Below are positions 1 to 7,634 of a stretch of 58,056 nt of DNA, piece by piece. The position numbers were made by a program, and so were the translations under genes. The stretch's first letter is position 1, and every line of letters begins with the position of its first letter. A model generated the notes under the pieces. That model saw only the letters and a program-made list of their open reading frames with translations, did not search any database and had not been told where the DNA came from. The stretch comes from an uncultured Pseudomonadota bacterium (GTDB lineage: Bacteria; Myxococcota_A; UBA796; SXON01): the NCBI GenBank assembly GCA_903875225.1, contig CAIQVJ010000097.1:1-58056 (forward strand), read 5' to 3'.

Positions 1-30
1 AGCGGCGAGCGGCGAGCGGCGGGCGGCGAG
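1..30. repeat. GCGGCGA low-complexity run
   Basis: The first bases are near-perfect copies of a 7-base unit, GCGGCGA, and run straight into the 51-bp palindromic array. The run is cut by the window edge, so its full length is unknown. No reading frame is convincing here. Confidence 0.6.
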
Positions 31-268
31 GATGCTCGCATCCTGCCGGGTGCGATCCGCCAGGCGGATCAAGGTCGCGGGGATACGGCCATCCCCGGCA
101 GTTCGATCCGCCAGGCGGCAAGAACTCGCGGGGATACGGCCATCCCCGGCAGTTCGATCCGCCGCGCGGCAAGAACTCGCGGAGATACGGCCATCCCCGG
201 CAGTTCGATCCGCCCGCGCGGCAAGAACTCGCGGGGATGCGGCCATCCCCGGCGGTTCGATCCGCCAC
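30..268. repeat. 51-bp nested-palindrome tandem array, left half
   Basis: Four units start at about 64, 115, 166 and 218 with periods of 51, 51 and 52, after a partial unit at 30-63. Each unit opens with GCGG and closes with GATCCGCC, so the ends can pair. The middle holds a second hairpin, GGGGAT/ATCCCC in most units here and GGATGC/GCATCC in the first. Several units also have GAACT facing AGTTC. The unit at 64 is a mosaic: its left arm is like the right-hand array and its centre is like the left-hand one. Open frames across it are a side effect of the period being a multiple of three, so I do not call a gene. Function unknown. Confidence 0.85.
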
Positions 269-2620
269 AGGTGGGATCCGGAAAAGATGGCGGGTTCTGA
301 CCCGTCGGCGACCCTTCGCGGTTTCCGGTAGCAGGCGGGCACCACCCCGAGACCGCGAACGTGTTCGACGTCATGACCCGCCTCAAGATCCACCACATGG
401 CCGAAGGGGGCACCGCCCAGGCCGACATCTCCGCACGGTGCGACGTGCCACTCCGCAGCGTCCAGCGCATCCTCGCTGGACCCCTACCCACGCTCGCCGA
501 GGTGCGCGCCGACAGGCTGGCCGATGGTCCACGGCTCGGTCGGCCGGCAAAGGCCGACGACGCCATGGTCGCCCGCGTGCGGGCCTTGTTGGAGGACGAT
601 CGCAATGCCCACATCAGCGCGATTGAGGTGCTCCGCCGCGCCAAGGAGTGGGGCTACGGCGGTGGTCGCAGCCAGATGACGGAGCTGGTGCGGTCGCTGC
701 GCCCGGCCCCGCGCAAGGACCCGATCGTGCTGTCCAACGGCGTCCCCGGCGAGTACGCGCAGTTCGACTTTGGCGAGGCCCTGATCACCTTCGGTGCCAC
801 CGGCCAGCAGCGCGTCCAGTTCTTCGCCGGTCGCATGAAGCACTCCCGGTACATGCACGTCGTCGTGGTCACGGACCAGACCGCCGGGACCGTCGTTAAC
901 GTGATCGCGACGTTCTGCGCGCCTGCGTCGGGGAACCAGAAGGGCACCGTCGAGCGCCTCGTCGGGTTCGTGAAGAACGGCTTCCTCCGGCAGCGCGCGT
1001 TCCGGGATGTGGGCGACCTCGAGGTTCAGCTCGCAGCGTGGTTGACCGAGGTCAACACGGTCCGCAAGTGCGATGCCACCGGCGTGATCCCCGCCGTCCT
1101 CATGGTCGAGGAGACGCCGCGTCTCGCGAAGCGTCCGGTCCAGTGCGCGCCCAAGCACTGGGCGATCGCGACGACGGTCACGGTGACCCCGATTGGGCAC
1201 GATCCCCGTCAACGGCACCTCGTACTCGGCGACCGACACCAAGCTCGGCGCCCCGGCCACCGTGCACATCCGGGCGAAGCGGATCGACATCGACATCCGC
1301 GGTGAACGGTGCACCCACGTTCGTGAGGATCACACCGGCGAAGTCCGCCGCCTACCCGTTCATCGGGAGAGCATGCCCGCAGCCCTCCACGGGCGTCGAA
1401 AGGTCACGATGTTCCGGCGCCAGTGCCTGTTGGAGCTGGGGCAGCCGGCCTGGCTGTTCCTCGGGGAGCTCATCCACATCGAGCCCTGCGGCCGTTGGGA
1501 GGAGCCCTGCGAGCAGCTCTTCAACCTCCTGGCGCACCACTCCGACGACGCGATGCGGACGGCGTTTTCGCGCTGCGTCACCCAGAAGCAGTACACAGTC
1601 GATGCCGGCGCCGCCCTGGCGGCAGCATGAAGCCCAGCGACATCGACGTCGAGGCTCTCCTCAAGCGTCTCCACCTGCCCACCATGCGCCGCTTGTACGC
1701 CGAGTACGCCACCAAGGCCGCCGCCGACAACTGGGGCCACCGCGACTACTCGCGCTGGTCGTGGCGGAGGAGGTCGCGCACCGCAACGACACCCGCATCG
1801 AGAAGGCTGCGCGACGGGCGAACTTCCCGTTCGTCAAGACGATTGAGGAGTTCGACTTCATCTTCCAGAGCAGTCTGCGTCTGCAGCAGCTCGGCCCCTA
1901 CCTCGGGCCAGAGTTGGTCACCGGCGGCCGGACCTTGATCCTCTCCGGCCGACCAGGGCTCGGAAAGACCCATCTCGCCGTCGCCATCGGCTACCGTGCC
2001 ATCCAGAACGGGTTCACCGCGCGCTTCGTGGGCGCCAGCGCGCTCATCGACGAGCTGGGCAAGGCCTCGCGCGCAGGGCACCTGCGGGAGGCCGCGGCCG
2101 AGTGGGTCGCCCCCGACGTGCTCATCGTCGACGAGGTCGGCTACCTGGCGCACGCAACCGACGCCGCCAACGTCCTCTTCGGCGTGGTGGACCAGCGGTA
2201 CCTGCACCAGAAGCCCCTCATCCTGACCACAAACAAGAAGCTCAAGAGCTGGGGCGAGGTCCTGCACGACCACGACCTCGCGGCAGTCATCCTCGACCGG
2301 GTCCTCGAGCGCGGGGCCCACATGGTGCTTGGCGGCCGATCCTGGCGCACCAAGCACATCGATCCGGAAATCCTGCCGGACGCCGGCGCAGATCCGGAAT
2401 CTCCCCGTCGCCCCCTGACGTCCCTCGGGGCCTCGGAGGGGCGGCGGGCTGGGCGGGGGGCTCACCTCGCGCGCCCCCCGGCCGGACCGTCGACCCGGCG
2501 ATGTAGTCGCCACAAACCTTGTCTTCTGCAATCTTCCTTGCGGCGTCCGATCCGCCGCGTCACATTCCCGGAGCCGCCATCTTTTCCGGACAATTCCCGC
2601 CATAGTTTCCGGACACCACA
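269..2620 (+). mobile_element. Decayed IS21-family insertion sequence
   Basis: The istA-istB gene order with a 4-base overlap (1627-1630) is diagnostic of IS21. The ends are imperfect inverted repeats sharing a TCCGGAAA core followed by ATGGCGGG: about 269-300 on the left, and 2595-2620 read on the reverse strand. The right end carries further TTTCCGGA copies near 2582 and 2606, like the multiple terminal repeats of the family. The flanks share only CAC (266-268 and 2621-2623), so the target duplication is short or eroded; IS21 elements usually make 4-8 bp. Both genes are broken, so it should be immobile without help. It is inserted in the 51-bp array. About 250 bases between the end of IstB similarity (near 2365) and the right terminus hold no recognisable gene. 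Confidence 0.85.
361..1630 (+). pseudogene. istA: IstA transposase, frameshifted and internally deleted
   Basis: IstA is the DDE transposase of IS21. An N-terminal helix-turn-helix region (about residues 8-40) is followed by the first catalytic Asp in QFDFGEA and the catalytic Glu in GNQKGTVERL. The roughly 50 residues that normally lie between, including the second Asp (usually in a VFDRPK-like context), are missing: the VVVVTDQTA strand runs directly into CAPASGNQKG. Near 1190 the frame changes from that of 361 to that of 1193, and the rest, ending AAA at 1630, continues in the second frame. The deletion plus the shift make it inactive. The start could be GTG 361 or ATG 373. Confidence 0.85.
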
Positions 2621-2717
2621 CACGCGGATCAAGGTCGCCAGGATGCTCGCATCCTGCCGGGTTCGATCCACCACGCGGATCAAGGTCGCCAGGATGCTCG
2701 CATCCTGCCGGGTTTGA
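1627..2717 (+). pseudogene. istB: IstB helper ATPase, frameshifted
   Basis: IstB is the AAA+ ATPase that assists IstA. It starts at ATG 1627, overlapping the istA stop. The first 40 or so codons (MKPSDIDVEALLKRLHL) are in one frame. Near 1747 the frame changes, and the family sequence LALVVAEEVAHR continues in another, with Walker A GRPGLGKTH (about 1948-1974) and Walker B VLIVDEVGY (about 2119-2145). Similarity to IstB ends near 2365. The open frame then runs on without a stop through the IS terminus and into the 51-bp array to 2717, so the normal stop has been lost as well. Non-functional. Confidence 0.85.
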
Positions 2718-2783
2718 TCCGCCACGCGGATCAAAGCCGCGCGGATGCTGGCATCCCGCCGGGTTCGATCCGCCACGCGGATC
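2624..2783. repeat. 51-bp nested-palindrome tandem array, right half
   Basis: Units start exactly 51 bases apart at 2624, 2675 and 2726, with a fourth beginning at 2777 that is only seven bases long. Each unit has the outer pair GCGGATC/GATCCGC and an inner hairpin AGGATGC/GCATCCT around a two-base turn. The third unit varies (GGATGC, TG, GCATCC). The seven-base remnant supplies part of the stop codon of the reverse-strand lipoprotein (TCA at 2782-2784). It is the continuation of the left array across the IS21 insertion. Confidence 0.9.
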
Positions 2784-3612
2784 ACTCCGGGCAGTACACC
2801 CCGGCATCGGCGCCGTCGATCGACACGTCTGCGCAGCCGTCGCAGCTCGTGGAGCCGCTCCGGGTGAGGATGGCGGTGGCTGTGCCCGTGAGCGCGTCCG
2901 TGCCGTCGTCCTCGGAGTCGCAGGAGTCCACGGATGTGTGCTGCGACGCAAAGCAGAAGTCCCCGGCCACCGAACTCGCGCTCTGTGACACGACGTCCAC
3001 GTACCCGCCGGCCTGCCAGGAGCCGGCGCTCTCAGAGAGCGTCAACTCCCAGGCGCCATCGCGGTCGACGGTGTCGCCGACGAACGACCCGGCGATGGCG
3101 AGCGCCCACTCCCGGCCACCACCACCGTCATCGACGAAGCTCCACGAGCCATCCACTGCGTACCCTTCCCCGCTCGACTCGGGATCCCAGAACCCGAAGT
3201 GGTCGTAGGTGCTCACCGAGGTCTCCATCCCGGACGAGTCCGCCTCGGTCGAGACGAAGGTGGCCGCCCCGCTGAACTCCACGCCGAGGTCGGTGGTGCA
3301 CGGGCTGGCCAGCGCGCGAACCGTGGTCGTCGCCCCGTCCACCGTCACCTCCATGCAGTCGGGTACCGGCCACCCTCCGGTGAGGTAGCTCAACACGTTC
3401 AAGTCGCGAACTGCCAGTGAGGCGATCGGCAGCGCGAAGGCGCCTGCAGCGTTCACATCCTCGCCGCTCCCGACGGTCCACGGGTGGGTCAGATCGCAGT
3501 CCCCGGGAGCTGAGGTGTCCGCCGCGCTGTCGAGCGCGCTGTCCCCCCCGGCGGGCTTCGACGACGTGCACCCGACCAGCACTCCGAGAATGAGCAACGG
3601 GCGCTTGTCCAT
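2782..3612 (-). CDS. Putative exported lipoprotein, unknown function
   Basis: A 276-residue protein. The start at 3612 is chosen because MDKRPLLILGVLVGC is a compact lipoprotein signal peptide with lipobox LVGC; the frame is open further upstream, but that part does not look protein-like. A Ser/Ala/Asp-rich linker follows the Cys, then a Ser/Thr/Asp-rich beta-type domain with paired cysteines, including CDGC near the end. I recognise no enzyme motif. It probably sits on the outer membrane or cell surface. Its TGA stop lies at the edge of the 51-bp array, so the extreme C-terminus may have been set when the array formed. It is divergent from the gene at 3731. Confidence 0.75.
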   Translation of the reverse strand: MDKRPLLILGVLVGCTSSKPAGGDSALDSAADTSAPGDCDLTHPWTVGSGEDVNAAGAFALPIASLAVRDLNVLSYLTGGWPVPDCMEVTVDGATTTVRALASPCTTDLGVEFSGAATFVSTEADSSGMETSVSTYDHFGFWDPESSGEGYAVDGSWSFVDDGGGGREWALAIAGSFVGDTVDRDGAWELTLSESAGSWQAGGYVDVVSQSASSVAGDFCFASQHTSVDSCDSEDDGTDALTGTATAILTRSGSTSCDGCADVSIDGADAGVYCPE

Positions 3613-3730
3613 GTTCCGCGCGTAACCGGACACGGACTCGGCGGCGCCGGTCGGGTCGTGGCCCGCCTGGGCGTCCCGCTGGAGCAGCGGCCGCCTCATC
3701 CCATCTTTCCCCCCGGAGTATGATCGTCGC

Positions 3731-4546
3731 ATGTGGTTGCTCCTCCTTCCGTCGCCCGCCCAGGCCGCGCCCCCGGCGCGCTGGGGCATCGCCGATCGCG
3801 ATGCTGGCTGCGCGCTCGTGGCGGTCGAGGCGGCGCTCGACATCGAACTCGACGCCGACGCCGCGTTCGACGCCTTCATCGGGGAACTCCTACCCTATGC
3901 CGCGAACATGCCGATGCCCGCCGAGTGCGCGGATCGGGTGTCAGTCTACGTCGATGACGTCGATGCGACCGACGTGACCGTCTGCGCGAGGATCACGGCA
4001 GGTCCCGGCCTGGGGCGGGCGTTCTGCAGCGCGCTCGACGCGCGCGTTGTGGAGGCCCCCGACGAGGTGCTCGCGGACCCGGTGGAGCCCGGGGGCGGCG
4101 TGGCAGGGGGCCCGATCGGTCCTCCGACGGTCGACGTCGGCCGCCCGCCGCCCCGCGTGGTGGAGGGGACCAGGGACGGACGGGTCGTGGCCGTGCTCGA
4201 CGCGAGCCAGACGTTGGCCTGCGCGTACGGCCTGCTCGGCGCGGTGGCCACGGCCGAGGTCTCGTACGACGCTGCGTTTGATGCGTACGCGACGGATCTG
4301 GACGCGCTGGGGTTCGCGCTCGACGGTCCGCGCGGCTCGTGCCAGGCGTACGTCGGCGTCCGCGTCGCGTCTGAGACCTGGCCAGACGACTTCCGGGTCG
4401 AGGCTGTGATCGTGGAGGGCAGCCAGCGCGGGCGCGGGTTCGCGATGGGCGCTGATCTCGTGGTAGAGGATGCAGGCCCGGTGCCAGGAACGCGGACCCG
4501 GCTGCAGGAGCAGGGCTGGACGCTGGGGGATCGGCTGCCGCGATGA
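3731..4546 (+). CDS. Exported protein with two copies of one domain
   Basis: 271 residues. A short hydrophobic leader (MWLLLLPSPAQAAPP) suggests export. The mature part appears to hold an internal duplication: residues about 20-105 (containing DADAAFDAFI and GLGRAF) resemble residues about 160-245 (containing SYDAAFDAYA and RGRGFAM). They are separated by a Pro/Gly-rich linker around residues 115-140. Each half has one or two cysteines in similar places. No family recognised. ATG 3731 has a GGAG about 12 bases upstream. Its stop overlaps an ATG at 4543 that leads only into the MopE remnant. Confidence 0.65.
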   Translation: MWLLLLPSPAQAAPPARWGIADRDAGCALVAVEAALDIELDADAAFDAFIGELLPYAANMPMPAECADRVSVYVDDVDATDVTVCARITAGPGLGRAFCSALDARVVEAPDEVLADPVEPGGGVAGGPIGPPTVDVGRPPPRVVEGTRDGRVVAVLDASQTLACAYGLLGAVATAEVSYDAAFDAYATDLDALGFALDGPRGSCQAYVGVRVASETWPDDFRVEAVIVEGSQRGRGFAMGADLVVEDAGPVPGTRTRLQEQGWTLGDRLPR

Positions 4547-4602
4547 ACGTCACAGAACAGCGGCCGCCTCGCGACGGACTCGTGTACGGGCAGGACGACT
4601 CG

Positions 4603-4755
4603 CTCTCCGGCGGCTCCACCTTCTACGTCGACGCCGATGGTGACGGCTTCGGTGACCCCGGGGCGCCCGGCATCCGGTTGCCACGCGCCCGCTGGGACCG
4701 TGGACAATGCGCTCGATTGCGATGACACGGACCCGGACGTTGGCGAGTGCACCCG
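4603..4755 (+). pseudogene. Frameshifted remnant of one MopE-type metal-binding unit
   Basis: In one frame the DNA reads FYVDADGDGFGDPGAP. After a one-base slip in the run of C and G near 4660 it continues ASGCHAPAGTV then ALDCDDTDPDVG in another frame. Together these make one unit of the Asp/Cys-rich putative metal-binding motif that is repeated 10-12 times in the large proteins at 47399-55886. There is no signal peptide and no second unit, so this is a decayed fragment. The rest of 4547-4935 shows no credible gene. Confidence 0.6.
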
Positions 4756-4935
4756 GATGGCGGACTGCGATCTGGTGCGGACCGGGATGATCCACGCCGA
4801 TCGCGGTCCTGCAACGCGGCTTTCGGCGTGACGAAGCGCCATCGGTGACGCACTCCTCCGGAGTCGTCGGGCTGGGCATGGGCACCGTCGTGCTGGGGGC
4901 GGGCAACCCGGCACCTGCGCGCACGCCTCGGGCTC

Positions 4936-6249
4936 ATGGGTGCCCGGGAGAGCGCTGGTGGTAGCTGCTTGATAGATGGTTGGATGTGGTTCCTCGCCCA
5001 TGTCGCATCGGCGCTCTCGGCGACGACCTGTGCAGTCGCGGTCGTGAACTCCAGGCCCGTTTCGTGCGCGCAGTTCGTGGCGCTCGCCGGGACGGCCGAA
5101 TTTCATTGCAGGTACGGCTGGAACCCTCCCCTCGATCAGCGCAGGCAGGCGCTCGATGGCCTCATCGACGAGGGCCTGCTCCGCGCGGAGGCGGCGGCGC
5201 GGGGTTTCCAGGGCGACGACGAGGGCGTCGGCCTGCTCATCGATGCCGAGAAGCGGGCGCTGCTGGCGCGGCCGGTCAGCGATGCGGAGACAACCGCGTG
5301 GTGGGAGCAACATCATGCGTGGCTGGACCAGCCGGCGAAGGTGCGGGTCGAGGAGATCCGCTTCAGTCTGGTGTCACGAAGTCAGGCAGCGGCGATGCAG
5401 GTCGCGGAGCTGGCCCGGGCCCAGATCGCTGGGGGCGAGGACTTCGAGACGGTGGCGAAGCAGCTCTCCGAGGACGGTTGGGCGCGCTGGGGCGGAGACC
5501 TGGGCTGGGTGGCTCGCGACGATCGGCGAGAGGGGGTCGAGCCAATGGTGATCGCGACGGCATTCGGCCTGGTCGATGGCGAGCTCGCGCCGGCCTTCGT
5601 CGGAGAGCAGGCCGTCTACCTCGTGTTCCGAAAGACAAGCAAGAGTGCCCAGACCTTTGACCTGCAGGCACACCGCGGGGGGATCGAGGCCTCGGTGCGC
5701 CAGGAGCAAGCGGCGTTCCCCCGGGAGTCGCTCCTGGCGCGGCTTCGCGGCGCGGCCTCCATCACCATCGACGAGCCGCAGCTGGCGAAGCTGGCGCTTC
5801 CGGTTCAGAGCCCGCTCCTGGCCATGGGCGACTATGCCGAAGACCCATGCGGGCGATGGCGGAACAGTGCTCTCGACCTGCTCGAGCCCGACACCTGGCC
5901 CGGTGGGGAGGCGGACCCGTGGCCACCCGAACCGCCATGGCCCCCGCCGGACATGGTGCGCTCGTTCAGCTCGCCCGTCGGTGAGGGGGACGTCGAGCGG
6001 ATCCTCGGGGCCCTCCGAACCCCGGAGGTTGGTCGAGCCGAGGCCGGGCTCTGGACCGGTGTGACGGACCGCCTGGTGATCCACCTCGAGGTGAGCAATG
6101 GACGGGCGACGGCCGTGGAGGTGCTGGAGGACACGACCGGCCTTGGGTCGCGCTTCGTCGCCGCCATCAAGTCGACGCGCTTCGACCCATCCGTGACGGG
6201 CGATGGCGACATCATCTGGACGCTTGGCGGCCCCGCCGACCGGCCATGA
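4936..6249 (+). CDS. PpiC/SurA-type (parvulin) peptidyl-prolyl isomerase with AgmX-like tail
   Basis: 437 residues, predicted to be an envelope folding factor. Near residues 17-38 a hydrophobic stretch (MWFLAHVASALSATTCAVA) looks like a signal peptide, so ATG 4984 is a serious alternative start. A SurA-N-like helical part leads into a rotamase domain at about 130-245, with VRVEEIRFSL, a DFETVAKQLSED helix, GGDLGWV, and AFGLVDGELAPAF, the usual core order of parvulins. A Pro/Trp-rich linker precedes a C-terminal domain (about 365-430) with VLEDTTG and IKSTRFDP, which resembles TonB-C/AgmX-PglI modules and also ends the radical-SAM fusion at 41327-43897. It converges with the Fic gene 10 bases away. 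Confidence 0.8.
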   Translation: MGARESAGGSCLIDGWMWFLAHVASALSATTCAVAVVNSRPVSCAQFVALAGTAEFHCRYGWNPPLDQRRQALDGLIDEGLLRAEAAARGFQGDDEGVGLLIDAEKRALLARPVSDAETTAWWEQHHAWLDQPAKVRVEEIRFSLVSRSQAAAMQVAELARAQIAGGEDFETVAKQLSEDGWARWGGDLGWVARDDRREGVEPMVIATAFGLVDGELAPAFVGEQAVYLVFRKTSKSAQTFDLQAHRGGIEASVRQEQAAFPRESLLARLRGAASITIDEPQLAKLALPVQSPLLAMGDYAEDPCGRWRNSALDLLEPDTWPGGEADPWPPEPPWPPPDMVRSFSSPVGEGDVERILGALRTPEVGRAEAGLWTGVTDRLVIHLEVSNGRATAVEVLEDTTGLGSRFVAAIKSTRFDPSVTGDGDIIWTLGGPADRP

Positions 6250-6259
6250 GCAGCGCTGG

Positions 6260-7399
6260 CTACCGCACCAGGAGGTAGCGGGTGCTTCGCCCCCCCTCCC
6301 CGGGGTCCTTGACGAGTATGCCCAGCACGATCAGGGCGGCGATGTCCCGCAAGGCGGTGTCGTGCGACAGGCCACCGCCGATGATCTTCGCCCACTTCGA
6401 CGACGTGAGGTTCTCCACCGTCCCGTCAAGCAGTCGGTTCAGCATGTTCGTCTGGCGCGGGTTCAGGGGAGTGCCACGATGCTTGTCCCAGAATTGCGCC
6501 TTGCGAAGTACGAGATCGAGTTCGGCATCGACATGGGCGAGCGCGCGGTCGAGACCCGCGATGAACCACTCCAGCCACGCGGTGATGTCGAGGTCGCCGC
6601 GCTTCTGCGTCGCCTCCAGCATCGCGTAGTACGCCTTGCGCTCGCGCCTGAATTGCGCGGACATGCTGTAAAACCGAAGGGCGCTGTTCTCGGACTGCGC
6701 GAGCGCCATGTCCATGATCGCGCGGGCGATGCGCCCGTTCCCGTCGTCGAACGGGTGGATCGTCACAAACCACAGGTGCGCGATACCGGCGCGCAGCACC
6801 GAGTCGAGCCCGCCACGCTCCGGCGGCATCCACGAGGCGTCGAACCATCTGAGGAACGCCGCCATCTCCGCGGGCACGCGGTCGGCCGCTGGCGCCTCGA
6901 AGTAGACCGTCCGCCGCTCGGGATCCACCTCGCCCGAGACGACCTCCATCGGCCCCCTGGCATCGTCGCGCCAGACGCCCACCCGGATGCGGTGCCCTCC
7001 ACTGAAGCTGGACGGGAACAGCAGGGCGTGCCAGCCGTACAGTCGTTCAGCGGTCAGGGGGTGGGCGTACTGCTGCGTCGCGCCCAGCATCACGTCCACG
7101 ACCCCGTCCACGCGGAGGTCAGGTGGAAGCCACAGCTTTTCGCCGATGCCGAGACGGTCGGCGATGGAGGATCGGACCCGATCTGGATCGAGGAACTCCC
7201 CCTCGATCTCGGAGGACTTGAGCACGTCCAGCGTGAGGGTGCGCAACACGGCCTGCTCGCGAAGCGAGAAGCCGAGCGACTCCATCCTCCCGATCAGCCT
7301 GCCCTGATTGTACCGCACGGCGGCAAGCGCATCGATCAGACGCTCGCGGTCCCACCGAAAAGCAGGCCAATCAGACAGTTCGTGCATGACGCGAGCCAT
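6260..7399 (-). CDS. Fic-family protein adenylyltransferase (class II, self-inhibited)
   Basis: 379 residues. Fic enzymes transfer AMP (or related groups) from nucleotides to hydroxyl side chains of target proteins. The catalytic loop HPFDDGNGRIAR lies at about residues 215-226 with the key His215. The inhibitory helix motif S-x-x-x-E-G is at 62-67 (SSEIEG), upstream of the Fic core, which defines class II enzymes restrained by their own Glu. The first 100 residues fit the DUF4172-like domain that often precedes Fic, and the C-terminus looks like a winged helix (NPRQTNMLNRLL onward). ATG 7399 is chosen because AGAAGG lies 8 bases upstream; ATG 7387 is possible. No antitoxin gene is adjacent, consistent with built-in inhibition. 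Confidence 0.9.
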   Translation of the reverse strand: MARVMHELSDWPAFRWDRERLIDALAAVRYNQGRLIGRMESLGFSLREQAVLRTLTLDVLKSSEIEGEFLDPDRVRSSIADRLGIGEKLWLPPDLRVDGVVDVMLGATQQYAHPLTAERLYGWHALLFPSSFSGGHRIRVGVWRDDARGPMEVVSGEVDPERRTVYFEAPAADRVPAEMAAFLRWFDASWMPPERGGLDSVLRAGIAHLWFVTIHPFDDGNGRIARAIMDMALAQSENSALRFYSMSAQFRRERKAYYAMLEATQKRGDLDITAWLEWFIAGLDRALAHVDAELDLVLRKAQFWDKHRGTPLNPRQTNMLNRLLDGTVENLTSSKWAKIIGGGLSHDTALRDIAALIVLGILVKDPGEGGRSTRYLLVR

Positions 7400-7418
7400 T
7401 CTACGCGCCTTCTGCGTG

Positions 7419-7460
7419 GAATATAGCGCGTATTCGACGCACGTCGACGCACGTCCACGC
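7419..7460. promoter_or_regulatory. Possible operator in the Fic/ABC-F divergent region
   Basis: Just upstream of the Fic start, GAATA (7419-7423) faces TATTC (7431-7435) across seven bases. It is followed at once by two tandem copies of CGACGCACGT (7435-7454) and a partial third. The AT-rich dyad stands out in this GC-rich region. It could bind a regulator of either divergent gene. This is pattern evidence only. Confidence 0.35.
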
Positions 7461-7634
7461 CCGGCAGTCCGGGCAGCCCTTGTGCTCGACATCATCGGCC
7501 GCCCGCCGAACCCGCGCCATGGCAAGACGAAGCGGGAGCGCCCGATCCCCGGTGAGCCCGGACCCCGGGGCCCCAAAAAAGTTCGATCCGACCGCGCACC
7601 CGGAGTTAGCGGCGCGGCTCCCGAAGGCACAACC

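Noticed and set aside
32..331. Open frame of 99 codons across the left palindromic array
   Set aside because: The 51-base period is a multiple of three, so any stop-free frame is copied. The peptide is a repeat of Ser/Ala/Arg-rich text with no start signal.
30..2783. CRISPR array
   Set aside because: The units are contiguous with no unique spacers, and no cas genes are present.
4547..4935. Small genes between the duplicated-domain protein and the prolyl isomerase
   Set aside because: Only the frameshifted MopE fragment is recognisable. The remaining frames lack ribosome-binding sites and motifs.
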